DNA of 64,000 nucleotides, taken from assembly GCF_900090045.1 (NCBI RefSeq), contig NC_041777.1, forward strand, positions 62,001 to 126,000. Reading direction: 5' to 3'. Positions within the stretch are counted from its first letter, which is position 1. Each line of letters begins with the position of its first letter. This DNA is from Plasmodium malariae (lineage: Eukaryota; Apicomplexa; Aconoidasida; Haemosporida; Plasmodiidae). Under the pieces are notes generated by a model. The model made no database searches and was not told where the DNA came from. It saw only the letters and a program-made list of their open reading frames with translations. The position numbers and the translations under genes were made by a program. This document shows, piece after piece, positions 38,732 to 51,870 of the stretch.

Positions 38732-41374
38732 CTTTAATGATATTATATATTTAATAATAAAAATTATGACTTTATTTTTGAATCGTGCAAATAACAAATG
38801 AAAATGTTTATACTATTATTCTCCATATATTAATTTTATTTCGCATTTAATAAATTGAATTTTATTAAATGTAGCTCATATTAAATTTTACATAGGTAAA
38901 ATAACTATAAAATTGATTTAGTATATAATCTATATAAGGTTGTTATAAGGACAAAAAAAAATTATTATAATAGTTTATATAAAATAAAATGATAAACGTT
39001 TAAAATATCTAAATTAATTTTATTATATTACATTATGGTATGCAACTTTATTTTTTATTAATTGCTTTCAAAAAAAAAAAAATAGTACCAAGATCAGATA
39101 AAATCAAATTAACAGTTATTTAAATACTGATAAAAATTTTGCACTTTTATAAATGATAGTATAACACGTAAAAAATATATACTAATATATATTCAGAGGA
39201 CCCTTATCAATTCTTACGATCTTTTCAAGTAATAATTCTAATATTATACATGTTTTTTGTAGAATTTTGTAATCTAATAAAATAATATTCATTAAAACAA
39301 TAAAAAGAATAGAGAAAAAATATTACGTTGACAAAAACATTATATGCTTTAACCTATATAAATCATTACCTATCTAAAAAAATATATGTTCTTTTATAAA
39401 CTAATATATATTAATAAAATAAAACACGTAATTACGAATTAAATATGAGAGTATAAAATTATTTTATAAATACATCAATAACTAAGTGTTATATTTCTGC
39501 ATATTGATGTTACAGTGTTATAATGTATATCTAAAACATAATAAAATCTATTGTTACTTAAGGAAATTTTTTAAAATTCATAAATTACATAAAATATTGT
39601 TCTTTTAAGAATGCAAGCAAAAATATATTTAGAGAATAATAAACATAATAGAAAAAAAACAAGTTAAAAATAAATTATGTATAAAAATCCCATGAGCAAT
39701 TTAACAAGTTCAGTAATATTTATAGCCATATAAAATTACAAATTATAGTTACAAAAAAAAATATATATTTAACATATATAAAAGTATGATGAAAAAATAT
39801 TAAAAATAAAAAATATTTACTAATTTTTTGCATTAAAAAATCTATTCAGAATTCATATTACCTTATTTTATAAAAATAAGTAGTTTTAAATTATATTTTT
39901 AACAGGAATCATGAGCAATATTTTTATATAATATATAAATTTCTTATGGAAAGAAAATCATTTTATATCCTATTATTGTTACTCTTCTCAAATTATAATA
40001 CAAACTCTAATAAAGATTAATTTATTATATTCAAAAAAATATTATTTCTGATTATAAAAAAAATAAAAAGAAAAAGAATATAATTATTACAGTTAAAATT
40101 ATTATTTTCAAATACTTAAAGAATTTATAAAAATTGATATAGTTATATTTTTTCCCAATTATCTTATATATTTATATTTTAACATTCATAATAACATTTT
40201 TCTAGTACACATAATACACATTTGTCATTTAATTGAAAAAAATTTTAACACATTAAACAAATTTTTTTATAAAATAGGCGAGATGATATGTAAATATTAG
40301 TAAAAAAAGGAAACATGTAATGTCTATTATGAAATAAATTACAAAAATTTATAAGTTTTATTTAAAACAATAAAATAAATTCATAATCTCAAACAGTCAT
40401 AGGATTATTTATTTTTCTTATATTTATTTCTTTTTATTTTATGATTAATAGGAATATTATTTAATTTATTTCATTAATTTTGTAAAGATTAAATATGCAT
40501 ATCTTTTTTAGTTTTCATTCCACTTTAATTTAGACATTTAAGTAATTCTTATAGAATAAAATTATATAAAAAATTACATAAGTTCCATTGTAAAATAATA
40601 AAAGTATAATACCTAATTTTTACTGAAACAGAATAGAAATACACAAAATTATTATGCCATTGCATAAAATTTCTACCAAATATGAAATTTTGCTAAAATA
40701 TTTTAACTATTTGTTAGCAATATCTTAAATTTTAAATGGGAACTTATAAGCTATCTATAAGAAAATAATTTTTTGTTATACATCTATTTCATTAAAAAAG
40801 TTATCGTTATATATATAAATGAAATATCTATGTTTAATATAAAAAATAAGTATTTTTACAAATCCGTAAAATTATATTATATCTTAATTTTTTTATATAT
40901 AACCATAAAAAAATAGAAAAAATATATAAATTAATACATATATTCAGTAAAGCTACTGTAAAAAATATACATTTATTTCAATTATATTTAATAGTAATTT
41001 ATATTTTTATGAGTATAGAACACATTTTTGTAAATTTACAATTATACTTGAGAATGAAAAAATTATATGTACATCTTATGTATTCATATATTCTTAATTT
41101 TTATTCATTAATATAATCTTTCAGTGTCATAAAAAATAAAAATCATTTATAGTATACTCATTTATAAATTTTGAATATAACATATACAAAAGTAATTTTT
41201 CAAAAATACTCTTAAAAGTGTATTAAAGAACAGTAATAATATAATGACTTGTTTCAACTATTCACTTAATTGTAATGATTTATGATCCCCAAGATAATGA
41301 GCAATTATTAATAATTCATAATTAAAAGGGGTATTATTTTATTATATATTTATAATTTCACATTTATACTATGC

Positions 41375-41397
41375 AAAAAAAAAAAAAAAAAAAAAAA
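41375..41397. repeat. Poly(A) run
   Basis: About 23 consecutive A on the plus strand (poly-T on the fam-m coding strand), roughly 0.65 kb beyond the fam-m stop codon. Confidence 0.9.
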
Positions 41398-41515
41398 GGA
41401 TTAAGAGATTTTTACAATTAATATGTTTTATAATATATTTCATATAAAACATATCCTAGAGAATAAATATTAAGCTTTTTTTTTACAAAAATATATATAT
41501 ATATATATATATATA
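41395..41515. repeat. Conserved fam-m 3' flank, copy 2
   Basis: It matches 1425-1560 as described there: ATATGTTTTATAATA, CATAAAACATAT, AGAGAATAAATATTAAGCTTTTTT and a TA microsatellite in the same order. The TA run is longer here. Confidence 0.75.
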
Positions 41516-41774
41516 TCAATGAAAAAAATATATTTCATTTCTTTCATTAAATAGTTAACAAGACACTTATTAGTAATATGAAACTAATAATACACATTCT
41601 TAATAACTTGAACAAATAATAGTTTTAGAGTAGAACAAGATATAACATGGAAAGTATCACTCTTTAGTACAAATACATATTGTCACAATTCAATAAAATT
41701 ATATGAATTGTTCTATTTAATATTCATACTAAAGCATATATATATTTTTCTTATGTAAAAACTATTTAAACATG

Positions 41775-41811
41775 TAAGTGTAAATGTAAACGTAAATGTA
41801 AATGTAAATAT
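41775..41811. repeat. Short tandem hexamer (GTAAAT type)
   Basis: About six copies of a GTAAAT/GTAAAC/GTAAGT hexamer between two A/T-rich stretches, about 240 bases beyond the fam-m stop codon. Confidence 0.85.
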
Positions 41812-42049
41812 TAAGTTATAATATTTAATAAAGTTGAAATTACTATTTAAAATAAAAAATACAAAACAATAAAACATATTCAGAAAAAAACTAGAAGCAT
41901 AATTTTTTACTGATGTATATAAAACAAGCTAAATATATGTAAATATAATTTTAAATATTAAGCAGTTACGCATTTATCTATTAAGTATATAACTAAGGAT
42001 ATTAAATATATTATCTTATATTTAAGAATCATTATCAACAAAAAGCATA

Positions 42050-42951
42050 CTACTTATAATTCATTTTATTCACACCTAAACTTAATTTATTTATACTACC
42101 GTCTTCTTTAAAAATATTAGGAGCCACCATTATAAATATGGCAGATAGTAACATCAAAATTACGGTATATGCTATTGGAAAAAAATTGAATTGTGTTAAA
42201 CCTAGAAAATCTTTTATAACATTGCAAAAAGAACCTAGTGGACCTAAACTTTTAAGCCAAGCCCATGCAATTTCAAAAACCTGACATCCATGTAATATGG
42301 GAAATCCTATTGCCAACAGTAGAGAAATAAAAAATAGGCCTACTCCAAATTCGTAACTTTTATATTTTATTTTTTTTGAAATTATATTTCTAGTTCTTCT
42401 TTTTTCAAGAAAATCAGAAATGCTTTTTTTTATCAATTTTTGTTCAAAATTTAAATGTTTACTATCAAAAATTTCATCATTTTTATCCTTAGTTTGGGTG
42501 TATAATCCTTCTCTATTTAATGAACTTCTATTAAATTGTGGGTTTTTTTCATTGTTTCCTTTCTCATTATTATATAAAATTTTTTCTTCGCTCTCTATAT
42601 TTTTTAGTATATCTTGTTTTAACCGTACAATATATGAATCCTTATATTGTTTATATTTTGCTAGTATTCGATAATTTCTTGTGAATAATTCTATGCCATC
42701 ACTGCAGTTGTAATCCAAATATTTGTTAAAAGTACTCTAAAAAAGACAGGTAAATATTTGTTATTTAATAGAATAAATAATCTAACGGTAAAAACACTAT
42801 TATTCAAAATAAATTACAAAAATATGAATAATGCTAATATCCTTAAATACTATTATCTTACCACATCATGGTAAAAATTGCATATCCATGCTAAAAAGAC
42901 AAACGTAGCAATTAAAAAAAAATATAATAACTTTATATTTTGTTCCATCAT
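42050..42951 (-). CDS. fam-m: fam-m exported protein (two exons, intact)
   Basis: An intact fam-m protein of about 257 residues, a subtelomeric family of Plasmodium malariae predicted to be exported into the red cell. Exon 1 runs 42948 (or the tandem ATG at 42951) down to 42862: MEQNIKLLYFFLIATFVFLA-type signal-like segment ending HDV, donor GTAAGA. Exon 2 runs 42736 down to 42050, after TTTTTTAG, opening STFNKYLD. An export-type motif follows in RNYRILAKYKQ (R52-I-L54), the family's RxLA form and not the canonical RxLxE. A Lys/Asn/Glu-rich middle leads to the conserved FDSKHLNFEQKLIKK, then KYKSYEFGVG before membrane span 1 at about residues 159-178 and span 2 at about 215-234. Function is unknown; a published fold prediction likened fam-l and fam-m to the RH5 invasion ligand (from memory). 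No partner fam-l gene is visible nearby. The plus-strand open frame at 42420-42674 is its antisense shadow. Confidence 0.93.
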
Positions 42952-45080
42952 ATAGATTTCAATAATCTAATATATACATTAATAAAAAAACTAATACTAA
43001 TATTATATTCATTTAATAGTAAAGGAGAATATACTTATTTTATTAAAAAATATAATAATGCGTATAGAACTGTAGAACATTTTACAATACCTTAGAAGAA
43101 AAATAATTTTAAATATGTAATATTTAATTTTTTTATTAATTTTACATAAAAAAAAACACACATTAACTAGAATAAATTTTAATTGATTCACAAATAATTC
43201 AAATGTATAATATAATTGTATAACATATTGTAGTAATTGAACAATTTTTTCTTTTAATTATTTCTGAATAAAATAAAAAAATATATACATACAATTTCAT
43301 AATATTCTTTAAATATCAAATTTATTTTCAATATATAAAATGAAAGACATATACATATATAATTAATTCTTATATACGTTAAAAGGGAATAATTATTATG
43401 ATTTTTTCCTATTAATAATTTTAGTTTTACAACCAGCATATTTTGTTAAAACAGGTTATTGCTAATAAAATATCATGTATTATATAGCAGTATAACATTA
43501 ATAATAATAATAATTTTAAAATTAAAAATAATGAACAGTACTTTCTGTTAAATTTTTTACAAATCATGAATTCTTTATGATATAATACATCCTTAAAAAG
43601 TCCTAATTTATAGGACACTATATATATGAAAATATACTTTTTAAAAGCAACTAAATCATTTTTTATTATATTATCATCATTTTGAAAAATTCTAATTTTT
43701 AACTTTTTTTTTATGCCCTTATTTCTATATTAAAAGATTATGTATTCATTTATTTCATTTTTTTCTTTTCCTTTTTTTTAATTAATTATATATATATGGA
43801 AAAATATTATTATAGTAAAAAAAAAAAAAAACACTAAAAGTACAATTAGCATATAAAATATTACAAGATGGTGATTTAATTTAAAAATAATTCAAATAAA
43901 ATAAATTTACAAATGATAATAATATACAGGCATAAATATGTATATTAACATAAGAAATAATTACAATAATATTTACTAAAATAAATGATTTAGTAATTTT
44001 TCTATTAATGAAATTTAAATGTACATGTTACTTTATTTTATCATTATTTTAATATATTTTTTTTTTTTTTTAGTTCTTTCTCTAATGCATAATCTTAGGA
44101 ACAAACTTTAAAATTCCAGCATAATAAATCACCATAAATATAAGAATCATTTATATTTTAGTGAAAATTATTTTTTAACAGCAAAAATATATTATGCCAT
44201 AATATTTATGCTACTTGTGTGTTGTATATGTGGGAAAGGCAATCATAAAAATATTACATGCATAAAAAATTATTGCAATAATTTTAAATAAAACTTTACA
44301 TTATTATTTTCTTTAAAAAATATTTTTATTCCAAATAAATAATTAAAAAATAAAAAAAAACAAGAAAAGACAAATTTAAAATATTATTCTTAAATTATAA
44401 GCAAAAAAAAAAAAAAAATTACGAAAATTAACATTATCATAATTATTCTCATTTAAATTATTTTCGTTGCTATCTTTACATTAAAGAAAATTATCTTTAA
44501 CTTTTTTTTTTTTTTTCTCAGAATTTTAACATGCTATTTTTTGTTCTCAATTAATATTTTTATATATAATATATATCAATCTATTTTGAAAATATTACTA
44601 ATTTATATATATCTTTAATTTAAATTTTGAAAAATAATTGAACTGTATAAAAAAATTATGATAAGCATTTACTTATATGTAAGCTTTTGCGATTTTAACA
44701 CTACTCATTGTTTCTAAATATTTTCTTTGAGACATCTTTTTTATAAAATATATATTTACATATATCTAAATTATAATTTTCTTTTAAAATTTAGACATCA
44801 TATATACAAATAGTTCAATTTTTTAATAAAACATTTAATTTTCTCTTTATATATATACGATAAATGATTTACGTTCACATATTACATGTATATATATATC
44901 AATAATATTTACTTTATTTTCACGTTATATCATTTTCTTATATTTAATAAATAAATTATTATTATTATTTAATATATACAAATAAAACAAGATTTATATA
45001 AATTAAAATTGAATTATGAAACTTAAAATATTATTTTCTTATATATACTAGCTATAAATTACATTATATACAAAAAAAAA
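42952..45080. other. Upstream region of the fam-m gene
   Basis: No gene is supported. Minus-strand open frames at 43009-43191, 43254-43439 and 43427-43618 are I/Y/L/F-rich, lack family motifs and overlap each other, so they are rejected. Poly(A) and poly(T) runs occur near 43820, 44060, 44405 and 44505. The fam-m promoter should lie in the right-hand neighbourhood of 42951. Confidence 0.5.
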
Positions 45081-45084
45081 ATGA

Positions 45085-45429
45085 AATATTCACTTAAATT
45101 CTCAATTCTTATGGATTATAATATTCTCTTTGTATGGTTTCAATTATAATTTACCTAGAGAAATATGTGCTTTTTCTTTTTTACAGAGAGTAATTACTTT
45201 AAATATTTATCCTTTTTATATTTTTAATAAAAATATTTGTTTTTCTATTTCTAAAAAGTTTCTATATTTTGTTTTATATATAGTCTATGTTTTTATTTTG
45301 AATAATATATATGATTATATAATACCCATAAAAATATATGTATTGAACAAAATGGCTATATTCTTATTACTAAAATGCAAAAATTTTAAAAACGAATATG
45401 GTATTTTTAAAAATTATAATACTAAGTAA
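45085..45429 (+). other. Open frame of unknown status
   Basis: A frame of about 115 codons with no stop between TGA at 45082-45084 and TAA at 45427-45429, long for DNA this A/T-rich. It has no ATG near its 5' end. An ATG at 45081 opens another frame of only 22 codons (MKYSLKFSILMDYNILFVWF). The translation has hydrophobic stretches (FLYFVLYIVYVFILNNIYDY) and a basic end. It could be a remnant exon of a decayed gene or a chance frame. I do not recognise a family. Confidence 0.25.
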
Positions 45430-45479
45430 AAAGCTGTATAATTAATAAAATTTTCTAATAATCTACATGAATATACTCA

Positions 45480-46912
45480 ACCTCAAAGCATTCCATTTCC
45501 ACTAAAAGGTTTTCTCAAGTGATCACATTCATAAGAAGAAGTAATTTTTGATGTTATTGTACTTGGGTTTATCCCTTTATTAACAATAATTATATTAACA
45601 TATATCAACATTTTCCTTGTTCTATTCTCCGACCATTAATTATTCCCCATAAAAATGTGCTTGTTCTTCTTTAATCCCTAAAATATATTACGATAAAAGA
45701 TTAATATTGGGTAATTGTTATATGTTGAAGTACGCAATATTTTTTAATGCCAGTGTACACCAAACGGAATTTTCTGTTGAATTCTAAAAAAAAAATATAT
45801 AATAAACGTTGAAATATCTAGATAGGTAAACTCACTAAATATTTGTTTTTGCTTCTGTAGGTGATTAAATATATTCTGGTTACAGTATGTACTATATAAC
45901 ATATAATTCTTTACCAAATGAATCATTTATAAGTGTTCAACAATAGATATATTGGTTCTTATAAAATAAGGTCGTGATTAAGGTAATTCAACTGTATGTT
46001 AAAAGATACCAAAAAAAAATAATTAGAATAATATTTTTTAATAATAATATTACAAAAGTAATAGGATACAAATGTATAGGATTCTAAGAGAACCATAAAA
46101 ATTTCACGTAAAAAGACCTGTGGGAAATAACTACAAAAGTTGAAATAAAAATAATAATAAATTAAAGACAAATATTTTAAGCAAATTTATAAGTTACTAA
46201 GTAGTAATATATACAAAAAAGAATTTATATTAATTAGATAACCAATATCCATATTGTAATTCAACATGAACGTAGTTAGGATACATAATAACTTTTATAA
46301 GAAATCCATCCTTATAATTTTTATAAATGCAAATGTAAAAAAAAGAACAAGTTATTAATTGAATAATAAAAGCGTTAACAGTAGAATAAATGGTTAAACA
46401 TATTTATCATTAAATTAAATAAAAATTCGCAATAGTAATAATATGTCACGAGTTAGTATGTGATTAAGCATAAATAATATATTTTTTACTATTACAATTA
46501 AATCAGGAGAAATGTAATAAAACATGAAACACTAAATTTGATATATCAGTGACATAACCACATAAATGGATAACAAGCAGATTATAAAAACAACGAAAAT
46601 GTGTAATCCAATAGACTTAAACGACATTGATTAAATATTAACAACAATATCATATATTTTACACTAAGATAGTATGAATGAAAATAATGCATTCACTATT
46701 GGTGAAATCATTTATAAAGACAAATTTACCTGTATAATATTATGTGACTGTATAATTATCAGTATAACTAAAAGAACACACGTAAAACGAAAAGATTCTT
46801 GGCATAAAATATATTTATTTACTGCATTTTTCATATATATTGTTTTTAAAATTTCTTGGACTATTATAATATATTGATAATTGTGAGATTTAGTATGAAA
46901 TAAAATGATCAA
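45480..46912. other. Unrecognised, possibly decayed coding patch
   Basis: This stretch looks less low-complexity than its surroundings and gives protein-like pieces on both strands. On minus: HLRKPFSGNGML near 45500, a piece with YCNQNIFNHLQKQKQIFSEF near 45830-45890 followed by a possible acceptor, and KDGFLIKVIMYPNYVHVELQ near 46235-46310. On plus: an ATG frame at 46674-46877 (NENNAFTIGEIIYKDKFTC, then KRTHVKRKDSWHKIYL, then a hydrophobic end), preceded in broken frames by KMCNPIDLNDID. None shows a family motif I know, and no continuous gene can be built. It may be one or two old pseudogenes, with the strand undecided. Confidence 0.3.
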
Positions 46913-49319
46913 CGAATTTAAATACTAAAGTTCCTTTTATATATAAATATACAAAATTTACTGAATTGTGTATTTATGCATAATAAAAAAATGAAAAAAT
47001 AATAATATATTATTTTAACTAACTAAATTATGTTAAATAGTATTACTTTTACGTATATTTCAGTTCCATAATATTCAACTTAGACATATTGCAACTCTAT
47101 TCAAGTATTTGACTTGAATAATATATACATGGAACATATCTATTTTGATGTTAGATATATTTTAAATAAATAAATATTATATACATATTATTCTAAAGGA
47201 ATATTCAATAATTTATATGAACTATTATCAATATAGAATTATATTTAATTAATTATGTTGCATAAACGTCACTATCATACAGTAACCTTAATCATATATG
47301 TTATAACTAAATAATGAAAAACACTTCAACAAAAAAAAATATTTTCATATATTTATAAAATCATGAAAAAAAAGGAAAAGATAAATATTCTTATATATAA
47401 ACTTGAAAACGGTTACTACACAGTTCTTCGCGTATTCATTCAGATATTACAGAAAATTATTTTTTACTTTATATTTTCAAATACTAACATGTTACTATAA
47501 TTTCATTATATATTATTTTTACCATAAATATACGTAATATATTCAAATAAAAAAATTTCAATATATAATATCTTAAAAAATAATAAATTATTTTTATATA
47601 TATTCCTTTATAAAATATTATTATGTATAACGTATTTAAAAGAAATGGGGTTGCATATAAACCATTCAAAAAAAATGAAAGTTTAGAACAAAAAACGAAA
47701 AAATTGTATAATGCTAAATTCAGAAATTAAAAAATACAAAATTAGTATTTCATTAATATAATGGACTAATTAAACATAATTATAATAATTACCTTTTTTA
47801 TGTAAAGTTAATATTTTCAAAAATTTAATATGAGTTAATATTTGTATTTTTTCTTTTTATTTTCCTGACCATTATAAATTTCCCATGTATATTTTTCTAA
47901 TGGAGTATTAAAATCAGAAATAATATAGTTAAAATTTAGCTGAATAACATAAGTTCTTCGTAATACTTATAAATAGTTTTGTACTTTCTTTTACCAATTT
48001 ATATCATAAAAAGTATCATAAATTAATGTGTGAAATATATTTATAAGACTTGGTAAATAACATTTAATAATAGTGTTAGATATTTATTTTCTTTCAGCTA
48101 TGAAATTCGTTAAAAAATAAAAAATTAATAATAACTTTTTAATCTAATTATGTGAATATTTTTATGAAATACTAAAATAAATTAATCAAATAGATCCAAT
48201 TATTTTTTTTTTTTTATATTATTTAATTCACTATGTATTATTCAAAATATATACTAATACATATTTTTTTTATTCCAACAGCATTTTTTTTTTTTTTTTT
48301 TTTTTCATATAATTTCATAGTCTCATTAAAGTTTCAATCAAAACACACTAATAATAATTTCTATTTTGTAAGTGTATCTTAACGTTTTTTTTATGAACAT
48401 ATAAAAATATACCACTATTTAAAATTTAATTTAATATAAACCGTATAAATCTGAAGGTGAAAATACGGCGATACAGAAGAATATATATATATGTATTTAT
48501 AATTATAATATATTATTTTTAAAATTATTCAATGATATAATGTATTCCTTAAAAAATTAATTTTTAGGTAATTGACATATTTAATGTTATGTGTTATATC
48601 TGCGTTTTAATGGCAATAGCTTCCATATCCATAGCAACAATTTAGTATAATTTAAATATTTTAATTCTAACTCCTATGTACAGAATAGAAAATATAAAAA
48701 ATTATTAACAATATAATTATAGCACTATAATATTTTATATCAAAAATATATAACAAAATAACACAATAAAAAAGAAACTTTCTATCAGTTCTAATAACGA
48801 TCTGATTCATAGAATATTTATTTTGTGAAATACATAAATTTAAAAAGCGTTATTTAAATTAATAGATATAATAATATTTATACATGTATGTGTCTGTATT
48901 AAAAAAAAGAAAAGACATAATATATATATTATTATTAATTTTATAAAATAATTTTTCTTATTAATGTCGCTATTAAGTAACTAGTTATGGTTGCCTATTT
49001 AACTTTTTCTTTATAAAGGTAATGTTATTTTATATAAAAATATATATCTAACTGTGATTTAATTAAAAATATCATTGGAATATTCCTTCAGCTATGATGT
49101 ATTTATACATGGTAAAAAAAAAATAACCACATAATAAAAAATATTGGTGCCCTTAATTTTTTATTATCTATCGTATAAGTTTTTATGCAGATCATAATTT
49201 TGTAATATCTTTAAATTAATATATATTACTATAAATAGTATTATACGGATAAATAAAAATATATAAAATATCATTATTCTTTCAGATGGTTATTTACAAT
49301 TTCCTACAGCAATAATACA
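46913..49319. other. Spacer upstream of STP1 C
   Basis: No gene is supported. From about 47460 the sequence resembles 23940-25740 upstream of STP1 B, which marks the left part of segment C. A poly(T) run is at 48284-48305. The minus-strand frame at 47484-47669 is low-complexity. Confidence 0.55.
48284..48305. repeat. Poly(T) run
   Basis: About 22 consecutive T in intergenic DNA about 1 kb upstream of STP1 C. Confidence 0.9.
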
Positions 49320-51870
49320 ATGTCACCATGGGAAATTTTAATTCCACCGTATTATTCATTGTTCTTTAATACACCTGTATTTATGCATATATTATTTATT
49401 TATGACAAAAAATATTTTGCTAAAATTAACCTAAGAATTAATTCTTAAATTATTAGTAAAAATTATTTTGAATCTAATACTACAGTGAAGTTTTGATATA
49501 AGAAAATACATTATCAAACTACAATTTAAAAAAATTCAGAATTATATTCCATCTGATACTGCTTCTTTGGAGATAGAAAAAAATAAAACACATTTTAGGA
49601 TTAAATGCTTAGCATTGGCTGATTATCTTATTAAAGCAAGTGATGATCTCCCAAAACTTGCTACTAATCCAAAAAATTGGGAACCAATACTTAAGAATTA
49701 TTTCCAAGGTCACATTAATAGGATTACGCAATATGGCAGATATCCTATGATTCTAAAAAAAGATTATAAAAAACTTTTACAATTAATACATGATGCTTAA
49801 TATATTTTTGAATAAAAAAAATATATTGGATGATCTAAAGACCTATCAATTAGGAGTTGATAATTTGTATAGTTCCAATGCAAGTTATTCCATAAGTAAA
49901 TGTAAGGAATATAAAGCGTCTTTTGAAGGTATTAAGAAACATTTTGATGAGCATAGAAGCTTCATTAAATAAAAATTACAAAAACAAAGATCCAAAAATC
50001 TTATTTCCAACAAATACAAATTGCAATATACGTATTCCTCAAACATTTATAAGGGAACCTATATGCATAAAATCGAACCCTATTAAACATCGTGAGTCCG
50101 AACCTGATGCAGATGAAAAAATTTCAGAATCAACTAAAAGTTCCCATACAGATGTATTTTTATCTAAATCTGTAAATCATGATCAATTCTATGAGTAATC
50201 TTCAACTTCGACTGAATTTCAACGTACAGCACCGCAGAGACTTGAAACTAAAATTACAAAAATTGAAAATAATCAATTTGAATATATAAATTCAACACAA
50301 AAAAAAACATCAGAACTTTTTACTGGTTCTAGAACTAAAAAATTAGAAATATCATCTAATAATACTTCATCTAGAAAAAATCCTGAAGTCTCAAGAGCAT
50401 AGAACAATCATAAAACCGCTTCTTTAATTCCTGAGGGAATAGATGATGACACAAGTACTTTTGCTTCTTTTACATCTACTAAAATTTCAGGTACAAGTAA
50501 TTCCACACGTTATTCTACATTTTAAATAAACATATTAAATAACATATATATTTAAAATGTAGTTACATGTTTCAAAAAAATTACTTGTATCATTTGTATA
50601 CCTCTTTTAATCATCTCTCTAATTATTGTAATTTTTAACCTTTTTACTAAGGTAAAATAAAATACAAGTGTTAAAAATATAACAAACTTTTTATGATTGT
50701 AATAATTTTTTTCATAACTCCTTTTTTTCTTTTTATTAATACAGTACGTATTAATAAGAATTTTTGAAAAAAAACAAAAGATATAAAGAAAACAAATAAA
50801 ATTACTGAGAGTACTAGTACCTTCACATTTTTACAAAATAAAAAGTTTTTAACACATTATTATTTAGAACACCCAATATATAATAACGAAGAAATAATAA
50901 AAAAAAAATACGTAAACATCACATAAAAAAATATATAAACTTCTCAAAGCAAAAAAAACACATGTCTAAAACTACTACAGAAGTACACATGAAAGTAATC
51001 GACGAATTCAGTAAAGAATAGTATAAATTGAACGAAGGAGAATTTTTAAAAATATGACTAGAAGAGTTTGCAAAAAAGACATATAGAACCTTTCCTAATT
51101 CAACAAATGAAGAATAATGGGAAATATTAAAGGTATCAGTGATATAGAAAAACAAACAATTTTATGGAATAAATGGGGAAAAAAACATAGAAATCACTTT
51201 GAAAAAAAAAAAAGAATTAGTTCAATAATTTGAAAAAGGACTGAAAAAAAGAATAAGCTTACACAAAAAAAATTGAAGAATTAAAAAATAGCTTTTCAAA
51301 TGAAAATAAAAACGTCCTGTTTTAAGAATGCGTAAAAGATATATGGAGATAATGGATGTAAAAAAGGGGTATTATTATAAAAAAGAGTATTGAACAAGAC
51401 TGTTTCAATGAATTAACACAGGAATTTCAGAATGTGTTATATGAATATGAAATTGAAGAATCTAAAAATAATATATCACTAACAAATATAGAAAAGTTAG
51501 ATAACAAAGAACATTATAAAGAATTATATATATATGTAAAAAAAAAAAAAACACTAGCAATACTGTGCTTGCTCGTATTTATAACAGCATTAAAAAAATT
51601 CAAAAAAAAAGGATATATAAGAAATAGGGAGTTATGCTTGAATAGTTCCATAAATAAGCGGAAAACAGAAGAAAATTCTTATAAAAAAACTCAGAAGATA
51701 GAAAATTGTATTGAAACAAACAATGAAGTTTTGGAAAATAATAATAAAGAAATCAATGATTATATATTGGAAGACAATTTCAAAAGCGAAATAAAAGATT
51801 AGGTATGAGAAGTTGATAGATATGAAAATTCTGTAGTTAATAATGGGAAAGTAGACAATCCTGAGAAATA
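49320..51870 (+). pseudogene. STP1: STP1 pseudogene, copy C
   Basis: The best preserved STP1 over its whole length, yet broken. ATG 49320 (MSPWEILIPPYYSLFFNTPV) is the likely exon 1. The next exon follows CTACAG at 49485. It is open from 49489 to 49800, with SFDIRKYIIKLQFKKIQ and the STP1 signature THFRIKCLALADYLIK and NWEPILKNYFQ. Two frameshifts follow: the frame moves at about 49795 (ILDDLKTYQLGVDNLY, SKCKEYKASF) and again at about 49930, then stays open to 50198. A Ser/Thr-rich stalk has further stops. The membrane span (IPLLIISLIIVIFNLFTK) ends at a GT donor near 50651. The 3' exon starts after ACAG near 50745 with only 8 A in its A-run, and includes LLRVLVPSHF. The C-terminal module is open at 51434-51802 (YEYEIEESKNNISLTNIEKL, HYKELYIYVKKK, then acidic tail). 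It ends near 51867. The minus-strand frame at 50919 is a shadow. Confidence 0.87.

Larger units (their letters stand above)
38732..42049. other. Spacer downstream of the intact fam-m gene
   Basis: No gene is supported. It holds a poly(A) run at 41375-41397, a TA run at about 41490-41517, the conserved fam-m 3' flank at 41395-41515 and a GTAAAT-type tandem repeat at 41775-41811. The rest is unstructured A/T-rich sequence. Confidence 0.55.

Noticed and set aside
42420..42674. Plus-strand open frame of 84 codons
   Set aside because: Antisense shadow of the intact fam-m exon 2.
43009..43618. Three overlapping minus-strand open frames upstream of fam-m
   Set aside because: They overlap or abut in different frames, are I/Y/L/F-rich and show no splice structure or motif of a fam-l partner gene, which I looked for here.
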